From: Alloscardovia criceti DSM 17774
GTDB taxonomy: Bacteria > Actinomycetota > Actinomycetes > Actinomycetales > Bifidobacteriaceae
DNA: 64,000 bases
Reading direction: 5' to 3'
Assembly (NCBI RefSeq): GCF_000376885.1
Contig: NZ_AQXR01000007.1
Coordinates: forward strand, 1-64,000
Position numbers and translations under genes: made by a program. The first letter of the stretch is position 1, and every line of letters begins with the position of its first letter. Positions 25,466-34,502 of the stretch are shown one piece after another. The notes below the pieces were generated by a model that was not told where the DNA came from, ran no database searches, and was given only the letters and a program-made list of their open reading frames with translations.

Positions 25466-27907
25466 ATGAAATTTACAAATGGATACTGGCTACTGCGAGA
25501 TGGCGTAGAAGCCCTGTACGCTCGCGAAGCCTACGAACTCCACGCACATCCAGAAACAGAAAGCATCAACATTCTGGCGCCAACCGCGCGCATTACGGAT
25601 CGTGCAAATACGCTAAATCTTCCAACTTTTGATGTGGATATCACCTCCCCAGCTGAAGGTATCATCCGCGTGCGCACCCAGCATTGGCGCGGTGCCACGC
25701 AATACCCAGGTTTTGACATCCACGCAGACACTGCCACAAATCGCGACTATATCGAGGTCTCCAGTGAGGGTGAAGGCGATGGCGAAATTGGTGAAGACGG
25801 CGCTAGCATCAGTCTGCGTTCCGGCAAGCTCAGCGCAAAGGTCGTCAAGGGTAGCCCTTGGAATTTGGTGTTTGAAGCAGAGGGCAAGGAATTAACACGT
25901 TCCTTTGGCAAGTCGCTGGCGCGTTACAAGCTACGCCCAGATGCAGCCGTATCCGCTCAGCCAGTTGGCGAATTTGGCGTCAGCATGGACGGCAAGGCCT
26001 ACGACGAATCCGACGTATTCTCCGCCATTCAACTGCACCTGAGTGTGGGCGAGCAGGTCTACGGCTTCGGTGAGCGCTTTGGCACGTATGTGAAGAATGG
26101 TCAGAGCATTGATATTTGGAATGAGGATGGCGGCACGGCGTCCGAGCAGGGGTATAAGGATATTCCGTTCTATATGACCTCGCGTGGCTATGGTGTGCTG
26201 GTGAATAATCGCGGTCATGTTTCCTATGAAGTGGGTAGCGAAAATACAGAGGCTGTACAGTTCTCGGTGCCCGGTGAGGGGCTGGATTTCTTTGTAATTT
26301 ATGGACCAACGCCGAAGGAAATTCTGTCGCGCTATACCGCATTGGTGGGGCGTCCGTCGAATGTGCCGGCGTGGACCTATGGCCTGTGGCTGACCACGTC
26401 GTTCACGACGAAATATGATGAGAAGACGATTACGAGCTTTGTGGATGGTATGGCGCAGCGCAATATTCCGCTGAGTGCTTTCCATTATGACTGCTACTGG
26501 ATGCGTGAATTCCAGTGGACGGATTTTGAGTTTGATAAGCGTTTCTTCGGTGATATCGAGGATGTGGAAAATACGTTGCACAGGTTGCATGAGGAGAAGG
26601 GTCTGCATATCTGCGCGTGGATCAATCCGTATCTAGGTCAGCACGGTGCGGCCTTCGATGAAGCACTGGAGAAGGGCTATTTGGTAAAGAAGGCCAATGG
26701 TGAGGTCTGGCAGACGGATCTGTGGCAGGCGGGTATGGGCTTGGTCGATTTTACGAATCCGGATGCACGTCAGTGGTTTAAGGATAAGGTTAAGGGTCTG
26801 CTGCATCACGGTGTGGATGCGATCAAGACCGATTTTGGTGAGCGCATTCCTCGCGATGTGGTGTGGTTTGATGGTTCGCCGAAGCTGTCTATGCATAATT
26901 GGTACACCCAGCTGTACAACCAAACCGTGTTTGAGGCTTTGGAAGAGACCTACGGCGAGGGCAATGCATGCTTGTATGCGCGTTCAGCCACGGTTGGTGG
27001 CCAGATGCAGCCGGTGCACTGGGGTGGTGACTGCGAATCTACCTTTAATGGTATGGCTCAAACGCTACGTGCAGGCTTGTCTATTACGAGCTCGGGCTTT
27101 GGATTCTGGAGCCACGACATCGGTGGATTTGAGGGCGCATTCCCAGATCCTGCCGTCTACAAACGCTGGGTAGCTTTCGGTATGCTGGGCTCACATTCGC
27201 GTTTGCATGGCTCTACTGTCTACCGTGTGCCATGGCTTTTCGATGAAGAAGATGAGAAGAATGGCGTGCGCAATCCAGCAGGCCAGACGGCTGTGGATGT
27301 TTTGCGTCAGTTTACCTTGCTCAAGCTGTCCTTGATGCCGTATGTGTATGAAACTGGCTTGCAGCCACATGCTCAGGGCATCCCGGTTATGCGTTCGATG
27401 TTCTTGGAATTCCCAGACGATCCAACCTCGCGCACGCTCGACAAGCAATACATGTTTGGCTCCTCCTTCCTCGTGGCCCCAGTCTTTGGCTACGACGGCA
27501 ATGTGGAGTACTTCTTACCAGCGGGCACCTGGGCGAACTGGCTGACGGGTGAAAAGGTGAGCAGCGCCAGCGGCGTATGGCGTCGCGAACATCACGACTT
27601 CGACAGCATTCCACTGTGGGTGCGCGATGGAAGCCTTATCGTATCCCAGCCGGAAGCTACCAGCCCAGTGTACGAGTATGCGAAAGATGCCCTCGTGTCT
27701 GTATTCCTCGACCAGGTGGATGCAGCCGAAGCTCAGGTCAGCGATCCAGAGCATCCTGCGGTCGTCTTCACTGCGCGCAAGGCCGCAGACGGCAGTATTA
27801 CCGTCAGTAGTTCGGATGGTCGCGACTTTAGCGCTCGCCTGGGTTCTACAGGTGACATTGTTGCTTCACAGGCAGGAGAAGTCACGCTGAACGCCTCAGT
27901 CGACTAA
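25466..27907 (+). CDS. yicI: GH31 alpha-xylosidase (YicI-like)
   Basis: An 813-residue cytoplasmic glycoside hydrolase, probably releasing alpha-linked xylose from xyloglucan fragments such as isoprimeverose. The nucleophile is D456 in IKTDFGERIP, and the acid/base is D522 in HWGGDC. Their 66-residue spacing equals that of E. coli YicI. The YicI hallmarks FHYDCYWMREFQWTDFEF and ICAWINPYLGQ are present, as is FGFWSHDIGGFEG. These favour alpha-xylosidase over alpha-glucosidase members of GH31. It follows the ABC importer in the same orientation and is closed by a terminator. Family is certain; xylose specificity is likely but unproven. Confidence 0.88.
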   Translation: MKFTNGYWLLRDGVEALYAREAYELHAHPETESINILAPTARITDRANTLNLPTFDVDITSPAEGIIRVRTQHWRGATQYPGFDIHADTATNRDYIEVSSEGEGDGEIGEDGASISLRSGKLSAKVVKGSPWNLVFEAEGKELTRSFGKSLARYKLRPDAAVSAQPVGEFGVSMDGKAYDESDVFSAIQLHLSVGEQVYGFGERFGTYVKNGQSIDIWNEDGGTASEQGYKDIPFYMTSRGYGVLVNNRGHVSYEVGSENTEAVQFSVPGEGLDFFVIYGPTPKEILSRYTALVGRPSNVPAWTYGLWLTTSFTTKYDEKTITSFVDGMAQRNIPLSAFHYDCYWMREFQWTDFEFDKRFFGDIEDVENTLHRLHEEKGLHICAWINPYLGQHGAAFDEALEKGYLVKKANGEVWQTDLWQAGMGLVDFTNPDARQWFKDKVKGLLHHGVDAIKTDFGERIPRDVVWFDGSPKLSMHNWYTQLYNQTVFEALEETYGEGNACLYARSATVGGQMQPVHWGGDCESTFNGMAQTLRAGLSITSSGFGFWSHDIGGFEGAFPDPAVYKRWVAFGMLGSHSRLHGSTVYRVPWLFDEEDEKNGVRNPAGQTAVDVLRQFTLLKLSLMPYVYETGLQPHAQGIPVMRSMFLEFPDDPTSRTLDKQYMFGSSFLVAPVFGYDGNVEYFLPAGTWANWLTGEKVSSASGVWRREHHDFDSIPLWVRDGSLIVSQPEATSPVYEYAKDALVSVFLDQVDAAEAQVSDPEHPAVVFTARKAADGSITVSSSDGRDFSARLGSTGDIVASQAGEVTLNASVD

Positions 27908-27994
27908 CCGCCTCAACCTAGGCGCACAGGTACACAAGTACACAGTTACACTTCGCAGTTTGTCGAATGGCTGCGATCTATCAGGAATCCCCAC

Positions 27995-28058
27995 AAGGCT
28001 GTATCGGTTTCACGTTGAGTCTCTATAACGTGTGCCGGTACAGCCTTTTCTGTTTTTT
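27995..28058 (+). terminator. Terminator after the GH31 gene
   Basis: Stem AAGGCTGTA (27995-28003) with TACAGCCTT (28039-28047) and a long loop holding extra GG/CC pairing, followed by a T-rich tail TTTTCTGTTTTTT. Confidence 0.75.
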
Positions 28059-28086
28059 CGTAGCAAGCCTCTCGTAGCGGTTATCG

Positions 28087-28143
28087 AAAACTTCGAAGAA
28101 AATTCAGCAAAATCGAAAATAATTCACGAAAATCCCATGAAAA
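28087..28143. promoter_or_regulatory. Phased A-tracts upstream of the salvage operon
   Basis: AAAA tracts begin at 28087, 28099, 28109, 28116, 28129 and 28140, mostly 10-12 bases apart. The spacing near the helical repeat predicts intrinsically bent DNA, about 95-150 bases before the ADP-ribosylglycohydrolase start. The rest of the 27908-28237 gap holds only the terminator. Confidence 0.4.
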
Positions 28144-28237
28144 TACAGGGGGAGTGAGATGGCACACAGTTTAGCAATATGCAAGTGGTATGTTGTAGTT
28201 AATTTACCGTCAATGCCTGAGAAAGACGCAGTTTGCC

Positions 28238-29266
28238 ATGCAGATGGATACAGCACAACTCAACCATGCCCTGGGAGCCTTGCAAGGCCTTGCTTTAGGA
28301 GATGCGCTGGGTATGCCCACGCAAAGTATGAGTCATGAGCAGATTCTCAGCGCGTATGGGGACATCACAACGCTACGTGATGCGGTGGCTGAGCAGCCTA
28401 TCGCCCCGTCCATGCCCGCCGGATCTGTCACCGACGACACCGAACAAGCCCTGCTCGTAGCCGATCTCCTCGTAAAGGGCGAGGGGCACATCGATGCTCT
28501 GGCGTTAGCGCACACACTGCTGGCCTGGGAAGACGACATGATCCGCCGCGGCTCCCATGATTTGCTGGGGCCGTCCACGAAATATGCCTTGGAGCAGATT
28601 CGCGCCGGTGCAGATAGTCGCACTACGGGCAGGACCGGCACCACAAACGGAGCAGCTATGCGTGTGACTCCTGTGGGCATAGCGCACAGTGTGCAGCGTG
28701 ATGTACACGCCTTTGCAGGCTTTGTGCACGAGTCCTGCAAGGTGACGCACAATACCGTGCACGGTTTTAGTGCAGCCGCCCTCGTCGCTAGTGCCGTCAG
28801 TCTTGGCGCGGAGGGTGCAAGCGTACAGGAAGCACTTTCGGGAGCACTGCGCAGTGTAGAGGCCATGAGCACGGATATTGCGCGCTTTGACTGCGCATGG
28901 AGTGCAAAAGCCGATGTACTCACCCGCGTGAAAAAAGCTCTCGAGATGGCAGAAAACATCGCAGAGGAGGAGACATTCTTCCATACACTGCGTTGGGAAT
29001 GCGGTACATCCGTGGAATCCAACGAATCTGTGCCGGCCGCCTTCGCTCTCGCATGGAGATATAACGAGCGGCCGTTCGACGCTTTATGCACGGCGGCTAC
29101 GCTCGGCGGTGATACAGATACGATTGGCGCTATGTGCGGTGCCATGCTCGGCGCCTGCTGTGGTACGAGCGCGTGGCCAGTTTGCGAAGTGGAGAGAATG
29201 CAGGTCGTGTCGGGTCTCCATCTCGCAGACAAGGCGAGTGCGCTGCTTCCTTTGCGAACGCTATAA
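28238..29266 (+). CDS. ADP-ribosylglycohydrolase family protein
   Basis: A 342-residue member of the DraG/ARH family, metal-dependent hydrolases that cleave N- or O-ribosyl bonds. The N-terminal GDALGMPTQS, the acidic metal site TDDTEQALLVADLL (near residue 68) and the C-terminal GGDTDTIGAMCGAMLG (near 290) supply the conserved metal ligands. The ATG at 28238 opens the frame and another ATG lies at 28244. It heads a three-gene operon with an NCS1 permease and a PfkB kinase. This partnership points to a small-molecule ribosyl substrate (nucleoside or similar) rather than protein de-ADP-ribosylation. Substrate unknown. Confidence 0.88.
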   Translation: MQMDTAQLNHALGALQGLALGDALGMPTQSMSHEQILSAYGDITTLRDAVAEQPIAPSMPAGSVTDDTEQALLVADLLVKGEGHIDALALAHTLLAWEDDMIRRGSHDLLGPSTKYALEQIRAGADSRTTGRTGTTNGAAMRVTPVGIAHSVQRDVHAFAGFVHESCKVTHNTVHGFSAAALVASAVSLGAEGASVQEALSGALRSVEAMSTDIARFDCAWSAKADVLTRVKKALEMAENIAEEETFFHTLRWECGTSVESNESVPAAFALAWRYNERPFDALCTAATLGGDTDTIGAMCGAMLGACCGTSAWPVCEVERMQVVSGLHLADKASALLPLRTL

Positions 29267-29386
29267 GCAGGTGGCGAAGTTTTCTGAGATTTCAGCGTTT
29301 CACAAGCGTGCATATGCCTGCTTGTGGAGCGTTACAGAGAGAAAGATGAAGAGATGCCATGCGTAGGCGTGGTGAAGGAGAAAATG

Positions 29387-30841
29387 ATGGCTGAAGAGAA
29401 TTCCTCTCGTATGCTCACGAAAGTGGAGCAGCGTGGGCTGGAGCCAGTGCCAGATGATCAGCGCAATGGTACACCTGGACAGTTGTTTTGGGTGTGGTTT
29501 GCGGCCAATATTTCTATTCTGGGCATTCCACTAGGTGCGACCTTGGTGTCCTTGGGGCTGAACGTGTGGCAGGCGATTATCGTTACGGCTATCGGGTCCT
29601 TTGGTTCCTTTGCTTTGGTGGGTGTGATTTCTGTGGCGGGCCGCCGCGGAGGTGCGCCGTCGCTCGGGTTGTCGCGTGCGATTTTTGGTGTGCGGGGAAA
29701 TATTGGCCCGTCGATTGTGGCGTTGATTAGTCGGCTCGGCTGGGAGACAGTCAATACGATTACGGGTGCCTTCGCTTTGCTGTCCCTGAATGCGATTATT
29801 TTCGGCACGTCGGTGGAGGCAAAAGAGGCACCGTTGCTGATTTTGTCGTTTATTTTGATTTTCGTGGTCTTAACCGTGGTCGTAGCCGTAGCTGGACACG
29901 CCTTTATCCTGAAAATTCAAAAATGGGCAACATGGATTTTTGGTGCCTTAACCTTGCTGGTGGCCGGATACTTGGCAGCAACCGTGGATTGGTCACAGGT
30001 TATGGCCGCTCAGCCCGGTCCGCTGAGTGCCGTGCTTATCGGCATCGGCACCATTGCAGCCGGTACGGGTATCGGCTGGGTCAATTCTGGTGCGGATATG
30101 GCGCGATACCAAAAGAAGAGCGTCAGCGCTAGCTCCCTAATCTGGACTGCTGCGGCAGGTGCGGGCATTCCTCTGCTGATTGTCATTACCGTGGGCTCTA
30201 TACTGACAACCGGTGGTTCGGATATTGCCACCGCTTCGGATCCTGTCATCGCTGTGCGCGATCAACTGCCAGCTTGGGTATCCGTGCCGTACCTGATTTC
30301 CGCCTTTGCAGGTTTGCTGATGTGCAATAGTCAATCTGTGTACTCGGCAGGTCTCGCTACGTTGGCTACAGGTATTCGCATTCCACGTACCTACGCTGTT
30401 GTTATTGACGTACTGGTCACCACCACAGCTGCCGTGTACTTTACACTCGGATTCGATGGCTTCTACGGACCATTCATCACTTTTATTTCCTTGCTGTCCG
30501 TGCCTCTCGCCGCTTGGACAGGCACCTTCCTGGTGGATATGATCGGCAGGCACACCTACGATGGCGAATCGCTCATAGATCTCAGTCCAAGCTCACGCTA
30601 CTGGTATACCGGTGGCGTAAATATCCCAGGCTTCCTCAGCTGGATCATCCCATCCATCATCGGTTACCTCTTCGTCACCGCGCGCGTATCCTCGGATGTG
30701 GTGTGGTTCTCGGGGCCGCTCGCGCACACCTTTATCGGTGAAAACGGCCTGGCATGGCTCATTACCATCCTCCTCAGTGGCGCTATGTATGCGCTTCTGG
30801 GTGGTGCAAAGTCAAAGAATGACGGGCAAACACAGGCATGA
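29387..30841 (+). CDS. NCS1-family nucleobase/nucleoside permease
   Basis: A 484-residue membrane transporter with about twelve hydrophobic segments and NCS1 hallmarks: WVWFAANISILGIPLGATL in helix 1, GRRGGAPSLGLSRAIFG after helix 2 and GWVNSGADMARYQKKSVS near residue 230. The family imports cytosine, purines, uracil, thiamine, allantoin or related heterocycles with a cation. The frame is open from 29324, but ATG at 29387 has AAGGAG six bases upstream. Its last bases overlap the kinase start (ATGA), so transport and phosphorylation are translationally linked. Confidence 0.9.
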   Translation: MAEENSSRMLTKVEQRGLEPVPDDQRNGTPGQLFWVWFAANISILGIPLGATLVSLGLNVWQAIIVTAIGSFGSFALVGVISVAGRRGGAPSLGLSRAIFGVRGNIGPSIVALISRLGWETVNTITGAFALLSLNAIIFGTSVEAKEAPLLILSFILIFVVLTVVVAVAGHAFILKIQKWATWIFGALTLLVAGYLAATVDWSQVMAAQPGPLSAVLIGIGTIAAGTGIGWVNSGADMARYQKKSVSASSLIWTAAAGAGIPLLIVITVGSILTTGGSDIATASDPVIAVRDQLPAWVSVPYLISAFAGLLMCNSQSVYSAGLATLATGIRIPRTYAVVIDVLVTTTAAVYFTLGFDGFYGPFITFISLLSVPLAAWTGTFLVDMIGRHTYDGESLIDLSPSSRYWYTGGVNIPGFLSWIIPSIIGYLFVTARVSSDVVWFSGPLAHTFIGENGLAWLITILLSGAMYALLGGAKSKNDGQTQA

Positions 30842-31815
30842 GCACGCGAAAGGAAGGACGTTTCCTGCATCTCGGGCAGGTCATAGTGGATTTTGCGCTC
30901 ACTGTAGATCACTTGCCTGAACGCGGCGGAGATATTTTCGCCAACCGAGCTCAATTCAGCGCAGGCGGCGGATACAACGTGCTCTATGCCGCTCGCCAGA
31001 TGGGCGCAGACAGCTACTATGTGGGCGCAACGGGTGATGGGCCTATGGCCGACATCGCTCGAACAGCGCTCCATGACATGGGCGTACACAGCATAGGCTG
31101 TCAGATTCCTGGTGTAGATACCGGCATCAGCATTGCCATGACCGAGCCGGATGGCGAGCGCAGCTTCGTCTCCACACGTGGCGCAGAAACCATGGTTCCT
31201 CACGATTTTTACGCCACGCTCGACGTCACGGACGCAGACATCGTATATCTTTCTGGCTACTCTTTCAGTCATGTCGATAATCGCACCGCTTTAGAGGCCT
31301 TCGCTCATGCGCATGCAGACCGCACAGGCGTCACCGTGCTAGACATCGGCCCGATGGTGAAATCCATCCCGGATCAGAGCCTGCGTGCCATCGCGCTGCT
31401 CCATCCTTTCTGGTCGGTGAACGAACGCGAAAGCGCGCTGCTGTGTGAGCGTTTCCACCTCGACAAAAGCGACGACTATGCGGCGCGCTGTCAGCTCCTC
31501 GCCGAGCACCTCAAGACGCAGTTCCTGCTGCGTGCAGGAGCTCAAGGCGCATGGTACTGCGATGGGCGAGCAGAAGCTACACCCGCTCAAGTACTGTATA
31601 TTCCTACGCCGCAGGTCATCCCCGTCGATACGAATGGGGCAGGAGACGCGCATACTGGCGTACTGTGTGCGGCACTGCTCGAAGGATTGCCACTGCGCAC
31701 AGCCTTGCTTATGGCTAACTGTGCCGGCGCGTTATCCACCCAGCAGCACGGTCCAGCCACCTGTCCCGACCGCGCACACATCGAGGAGATATGCGCGAAA
31801 ATCGAGCAGCATTAA
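30838..31815 (+). CDS. PfkB-family sugar/nucleoside kinase
   Basis: A 325-residue kinase of the ribokinase family. The glycine-rich GGGYNVLYAARQMGA (near 42) and the C-terminal NGAGDAHTGVLCAALLEG (near 265), with the catalytic Asp of GAGD, are clear. Ribokinase-type enzymes phosphorylate ribose, nucleosides or similar. The four-base ATGA overlap with the permease and the upstream ADP-ribosylglycohydrolase suggest that imported ribosyl compounds are cleaved and the freed sugar or base-sugar phosphorylated. Substrate is not evident. Confidence 0.88.
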   Translation: MSTRKEGRFLHLGQVIVDFALTVDHLPERGGDIFANRAQFSAGGGYNVLYAARQMGADSYYVGATGDGPMADIARTALHDMGVHSIGCQIPGVDTGISIAMTEPDGERSFVSTRGAETMVPHDFYATLDVTDADIVYLSGYSFSHVDNRTALEAFAHAHADRTGVTVLDIGPMVKSIPDQSLRAIALLHPFWSVNERESALLCERFHLDKSDDYAARCQLLAEHLKTQFLLRAGAQGAWYCDGRAEATPAQVLYIPTPQVIPVDTNGAGDAHTGVLCAALLEGLPLRTALLMANCAGALSTQQHGPATCPDRAHIEEICAKIEQH

Positions 31816-31938
31816 ATCCTCTCCGCAGCTTGAATTCGTCGACCTGCACGAGTATCCTTAGATAGTTGTTGTGCGCCTCAACTGAGGCTGCCTGAAACGA
31901 GGTACGTCACAACATTTCGAGTAAACACATTCTCCTGT

Positions 31939-31973
31939 CACAGAAGGTCTGTGGCCGATTAGTCCGAAGGAGG
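31939..31973 (+). promoter_or_regulatory. rpsF leader with hairpin and strong ribosome-binding site
   Basis: A small stem (CACAGA at 31939-31944, TCTGTG at 31948-31953) is followed by two CCG triplets and the strong site AAGGAGG (31967-31973). S6:S18 autoregulatory leaders in many bacteria carry a hairpin with an exposed CCG; this arrangement is compatible but not proven. Confidence 0.3.
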
Positions 31974-31979
31974 TGGGTG

Positions 31980-32276
31980 ATGTCTGCTCATAAGTATGAA
32001 CTCATGCTCATTGCTGATCCAGAAATGGACGAACGCGCAGTGAAGAAGTTGGTCGACACCTATCTGGAAACTGTCACCAACGAAAAGGGCACCGTTGACA
32101 ATATCGACGTATGGGGCCGTCGCAAGTTGGCTTACGAAATCGAAGGTAAGACCGAAGGTAACTACGCTGTAGTGAACTACACCGCTGAACCTGCAACAAG
32201 CGACGAACTTGATCGTTTGCTGAATCTTAACGAATCCATCGTTCGCACGAAGATTCTTCGTACCGACGCTGAGTAA
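31980..32276 (+). CDS. rpsF: 30S ribosomal protein S6
   Basis: A 98-residue small-subunit protein that pairs with S18. It has the typical opening KYELMLIADPEMDERAV, the central VDNIDVWGRRKLAYEIEGKT and the C-terminal NLNESIVRTKILR. GTG at 31977 is in frame, but ATG at 31980 sits six bases behind AAGGAGG. First gene of the conserved rpsF-ssb-rpsR-rplI operon. Confidence 0.97.
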   Translation: MSAHKYELMLIADPEMDERAVKKLVDTYLETVTNEKGTVDNIDVWGRRKLAYEIEGKTEGNYAVVNYTAEPATSDELDRLLNLNESIVRTKILRTDAE

Positions 32277-32366
32277 TTCGCTCGCGCTGAAGCATTCTTC
32301 AACGCATCAATTACACAAAAGTAAACGTAAAACTTTAGATTTTACTATCGGATAACGGAGTACATC

Positions 32367-32999
32367 ATGGCTGGAGAAACGCTCATCACCGTAGTGGGAA
32401 ATCTCACTGCAGACCCAGAATTGCGCACCACAGGAAACGGCGGCAAGGTAGTGAACTTCACCATTGCTTCCACTCCTCGTACTTACAACCGCAATTCCGG
32501 TCAATTCGAAGATGGCGAAACGCTTTTCATGCGTTGCTCATGCTGGGATTCCCAGTACACCACCATGGCCAGCAATATCGCACAGTCCCTCACCAAGGGC
32601 ATGCGCGTTATCGCACAAGGTAATTTGACCCAGCGCTCCTACCAGACCCAGTCTGGCGAATCGCGCACCGTCGTCGAATTACGCGTCACCGAAGTGGGAC
32701 CATCCTTACTGCGTGCCACTGCATCCGTCAACCGCATTTCCAACCCTAACGGGGGAAACTTCTCCGGTAACAACGGCGGATACAACGCAGGAAACGCACA
32801 GTTTAATAATGGCGGATTCCAGGGCGGAGCCTCAGCTCCAAACTACTCCAACGGTGCCGGCGCATCTGCACAGCAGAGTGCAACCTCCGCACCATCCACC
32901 GATCCATGGAGCGCCTCCGATGACGGTTCATCCTCATTCGGCAGCAACGCCAGCTTTGGCGGATCCGCTGATTTCGGTTCCGAAGAAATTCCATTCTAA
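32367..32999 (+). CDS. ssb: Single-stranded DNA-binding protein
   Basis: A 210-residue SSB. The OB-fold domain spans about residues 1-115 ([37 protein letters not shown]). A Gly/Asn/Ser-rich flexible linker follows, and the acidic tail ends in SEEIPF, the docking tip for replication and repair partners. It lies between rpsF and rpsR, the usual bacterial order. Confidence 0.97.
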   Translation: MAGETLITVVGNLTADPELRTTGNGGKVVNFTIASTPRTYNRNSGQFEDGETLFMRCSCWDSQYTTMASNIAQSLTKGMRVIAQGNLTQRSYQTQSGESRTVVELRVTEVGPSLLRATASVNRISNPNGGNFSGNNGGYNAGNAQFNNGGFQGGASAPNYSNGAGASAQQSATSAPSTDPWSASDDGSSSFGSNASFGGSADFGSEEIPF

Positions 33000-33039
33000 C
33001 CTGCGTAAAATCTAAAGTTAATTTTTAAAGGAGTGTGAC

Positions 33040-33288
33040 ATGTCACGCAAAAGGCCTCAGCCACCAGTAAAGCCTTTCAAGAAAAAGCCAAACCCATTGA
33101 AGGCTGCAAAGATTACCGAAATTGATTACAAGGACGTTGCATTGCTGCGCAAGTTCATCTCTGACCGCGGCAAGATTCGTTCCCGTCGTATTACCGGTGT
33201 TACCGTACAGGAACAGCGTAAGATCGCACGCGCTATCAAGAACGCACGCGAAATGGCTTTGCTTCCTTACGCAACCAACGGTCGCTAA
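33040..33288 (+). CDS. rpsR: 30S ribosomal protein S18
   Basis: An 82-residue basic protein with the S18 core [17 protein letters not shown] and [26 protein letters not shown] precedes the ATG. No cysteine zinc motif is present, so it is the zinc-free form. Confidence 0.97.
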   Translation: MSRKRPQPPVKPFKKKPNPLKAAKITEIDYKDVALLRKFISDRGKIRSRRITGVTVQEQRKIARAIKNAREMALLPYATNGR

Positions 33289-33306
33289 AGGAAAGAGGAA
33301 ATTACC

Positions 33307-33759
33307 ATGGCAAAGAACACTAAGGTTATTCTTCTCGACTCCGTAAACGGTTTGGGACAGTCCGGTGACGTAGTAGAAGTTTCTGCAGGTTACGCACGCA
33401 ACTTCCTCATCCCACAGGGCGTCGCATTCGCATGGACCAAGGGTGCAGCAGCACAGATCGAGCAGATGAAGCGTGCTCGCCGTGCACAGGCTCTTGCTTC
33501 CCGCGAGGATGCCGTGGCCGCTAAGGCAGCCATCGACGGAACCACCGTAGAAATTTCTGCAAAGGTTTCCGAATCCGGCAAGCTCTTCGGTGCTATCGCA
33601 GCTCCAGAAGTTGCAGCAGCACTCAAGGCACAGGGCACTGCAGTATCTGCAAAGGCTATTACCGTAGCAAACATCAAGACTACAGGCGATTTCGCCGCAA
33701 CCGTACAGTTGCATCCAGAAATCTCCGCACAGTTCACCGTCAAGGTTGTAGCAGAGTAG
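33307..33759 (+). CDS. rplI: 50S ribosomal protein L9
   Basis: A 150-residue two-domain protein. The N-terminal rRNA-binding domain ([33 protein letters not shown]) is joined by a long Ala/Arg-rich helix to the C-terminal domain ([17 protein letters not shown]). It closes the operon and is followed by a strong terminator; dnaB, sometimes next in other bacteria, is absent here. Confidence 0.97.
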   Translation: MAKNTKVILLDSVNGLGQSGDVVEVSAGYARNFLIPQGVAFAWTKGAAAQIEQMKRARRAQALASREDAVAAKAAIDGTTVEISAKVSESGKLFGAIAAPEVAAALKAQGTAVSAKAITVANIKTTGDFAATVQLHPEISAQFTVKVVAE

Positions 33760-33787
33760 TCTTGCACCTTCTGCACATGCAGAACAC

Positions 33788-33873
33788 ATCAAGATAATCT
33801 TGATAATTTTGACAAAACCGGCTATTTCTTCACCACGTGTAGAACACGTAGAAAGAAGTAGCCGGTTTTTCTT
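33788..33873 (+). terminator. Terminator after rplI
   Basis: The main stem pairs 33814-33830 with 33853-33869 (17 bp with one mismatch; contains AAAACCGGCTA) and ends in TTTTTCTTT. A second perfect 8-bp inverted repeat (33788-33804) lies directly before it. Confidence 0.85.
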
Positions 33874-33973
33874 TGCGCACACACTGAAAACACGCTGAAA
33901 ATTCTGAAGAATTCTTGTGCAGGAATACTGAGGAAAAAAGCAAACCCACACGGGAAAGAGTTAAATAAGCAGA

Positions 33974-34465
33974 ATGAAGAATCTTATCGCACAAATCGCA
34001 AAATTCGGTATCGTCGGCGTCATCGCAGCCGTATTAGACTTTAGTATCCTCAACCTCCTCGTGGCCCTCTTCCACATGAACGCCACCGTAGCAGGCACCA
34101 TTTCATTCGCTCTGTCTTTGATCTTTAATTACGTGGCCAGCATGAAATACGTCTTCGTCCACCGCGAAGACATGGCACGCTGGATGGAAATGCTCATCTT
34201 CATCGTATCCTCCGTCATCGGATTGCTCATTAATATCCTGATCCTGTGGATTTCCACAAACCCAATCCTGCCAGCCGGAGCACAACCAGGTGACACCACC
34301 TACGCCCTGTATGCCAACGGAGGAAAAATCGTCGCCACCATCGTGGTCGCCGTTTGGAACTTCGTCATCCGTAAATGGCTCCTCGACGCGCCAAAGGACG
34401 GACAGATTGACCCTAATTCCTTCTCTCACAAACTCGGCGCCTGGTCGTTACGCATAGGAAAGTAG
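33974..34465 (+). CDS. GtrA-like membrane protein
   Basis: A 163-residue protein with four hydrophobic segments, starting QIAKFGIVGVIAAVLDFSIL and containing ISFALSLIFNYVASMKYVF, both typical of the GtrA/DPMS3 family. These small proteins are thought to help flip or position polyprenyl-linked sugars. A GtrB-like transferase lies about 33 kb away at 234-1202, so the two could act together, though no direct link is visible. It is a single gene with its own upstream space. Confidence 0.88.
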   Translation: MKNLIAQIAKFGIVGVIAAVLDFSILNLLVALFHMNATVAGTISFALSLIFNYVASMKYVFVHREDMARWMEMLIFIVSSVIGLLINILILWISTNPILPAGAQPGDTTYALYANGGKIVATIVVAVWNFVIRKWLLDAPKDGQIDPNSFSHKLGAWSLRIGK

Positions 34466-34502
34466 AATAGAACTAGCAAACAGGTATACAAGGAGGATTA
34501 CC

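Noticed and set aside
28333-29313. 326-codon minus-strand frame
   Set aside because: Mirror of the ADP-ribosylglycohydrolase gene; very Ser/Ala/Thr-rich without motifs.
33043-33951. 302-codon Cys-rich minus-strand frame
   Set aside because: Antisense to rpsR and rplI; the many cysteines come from reverse reading of common Ala/Ala-Thr codons, not a metal protein.
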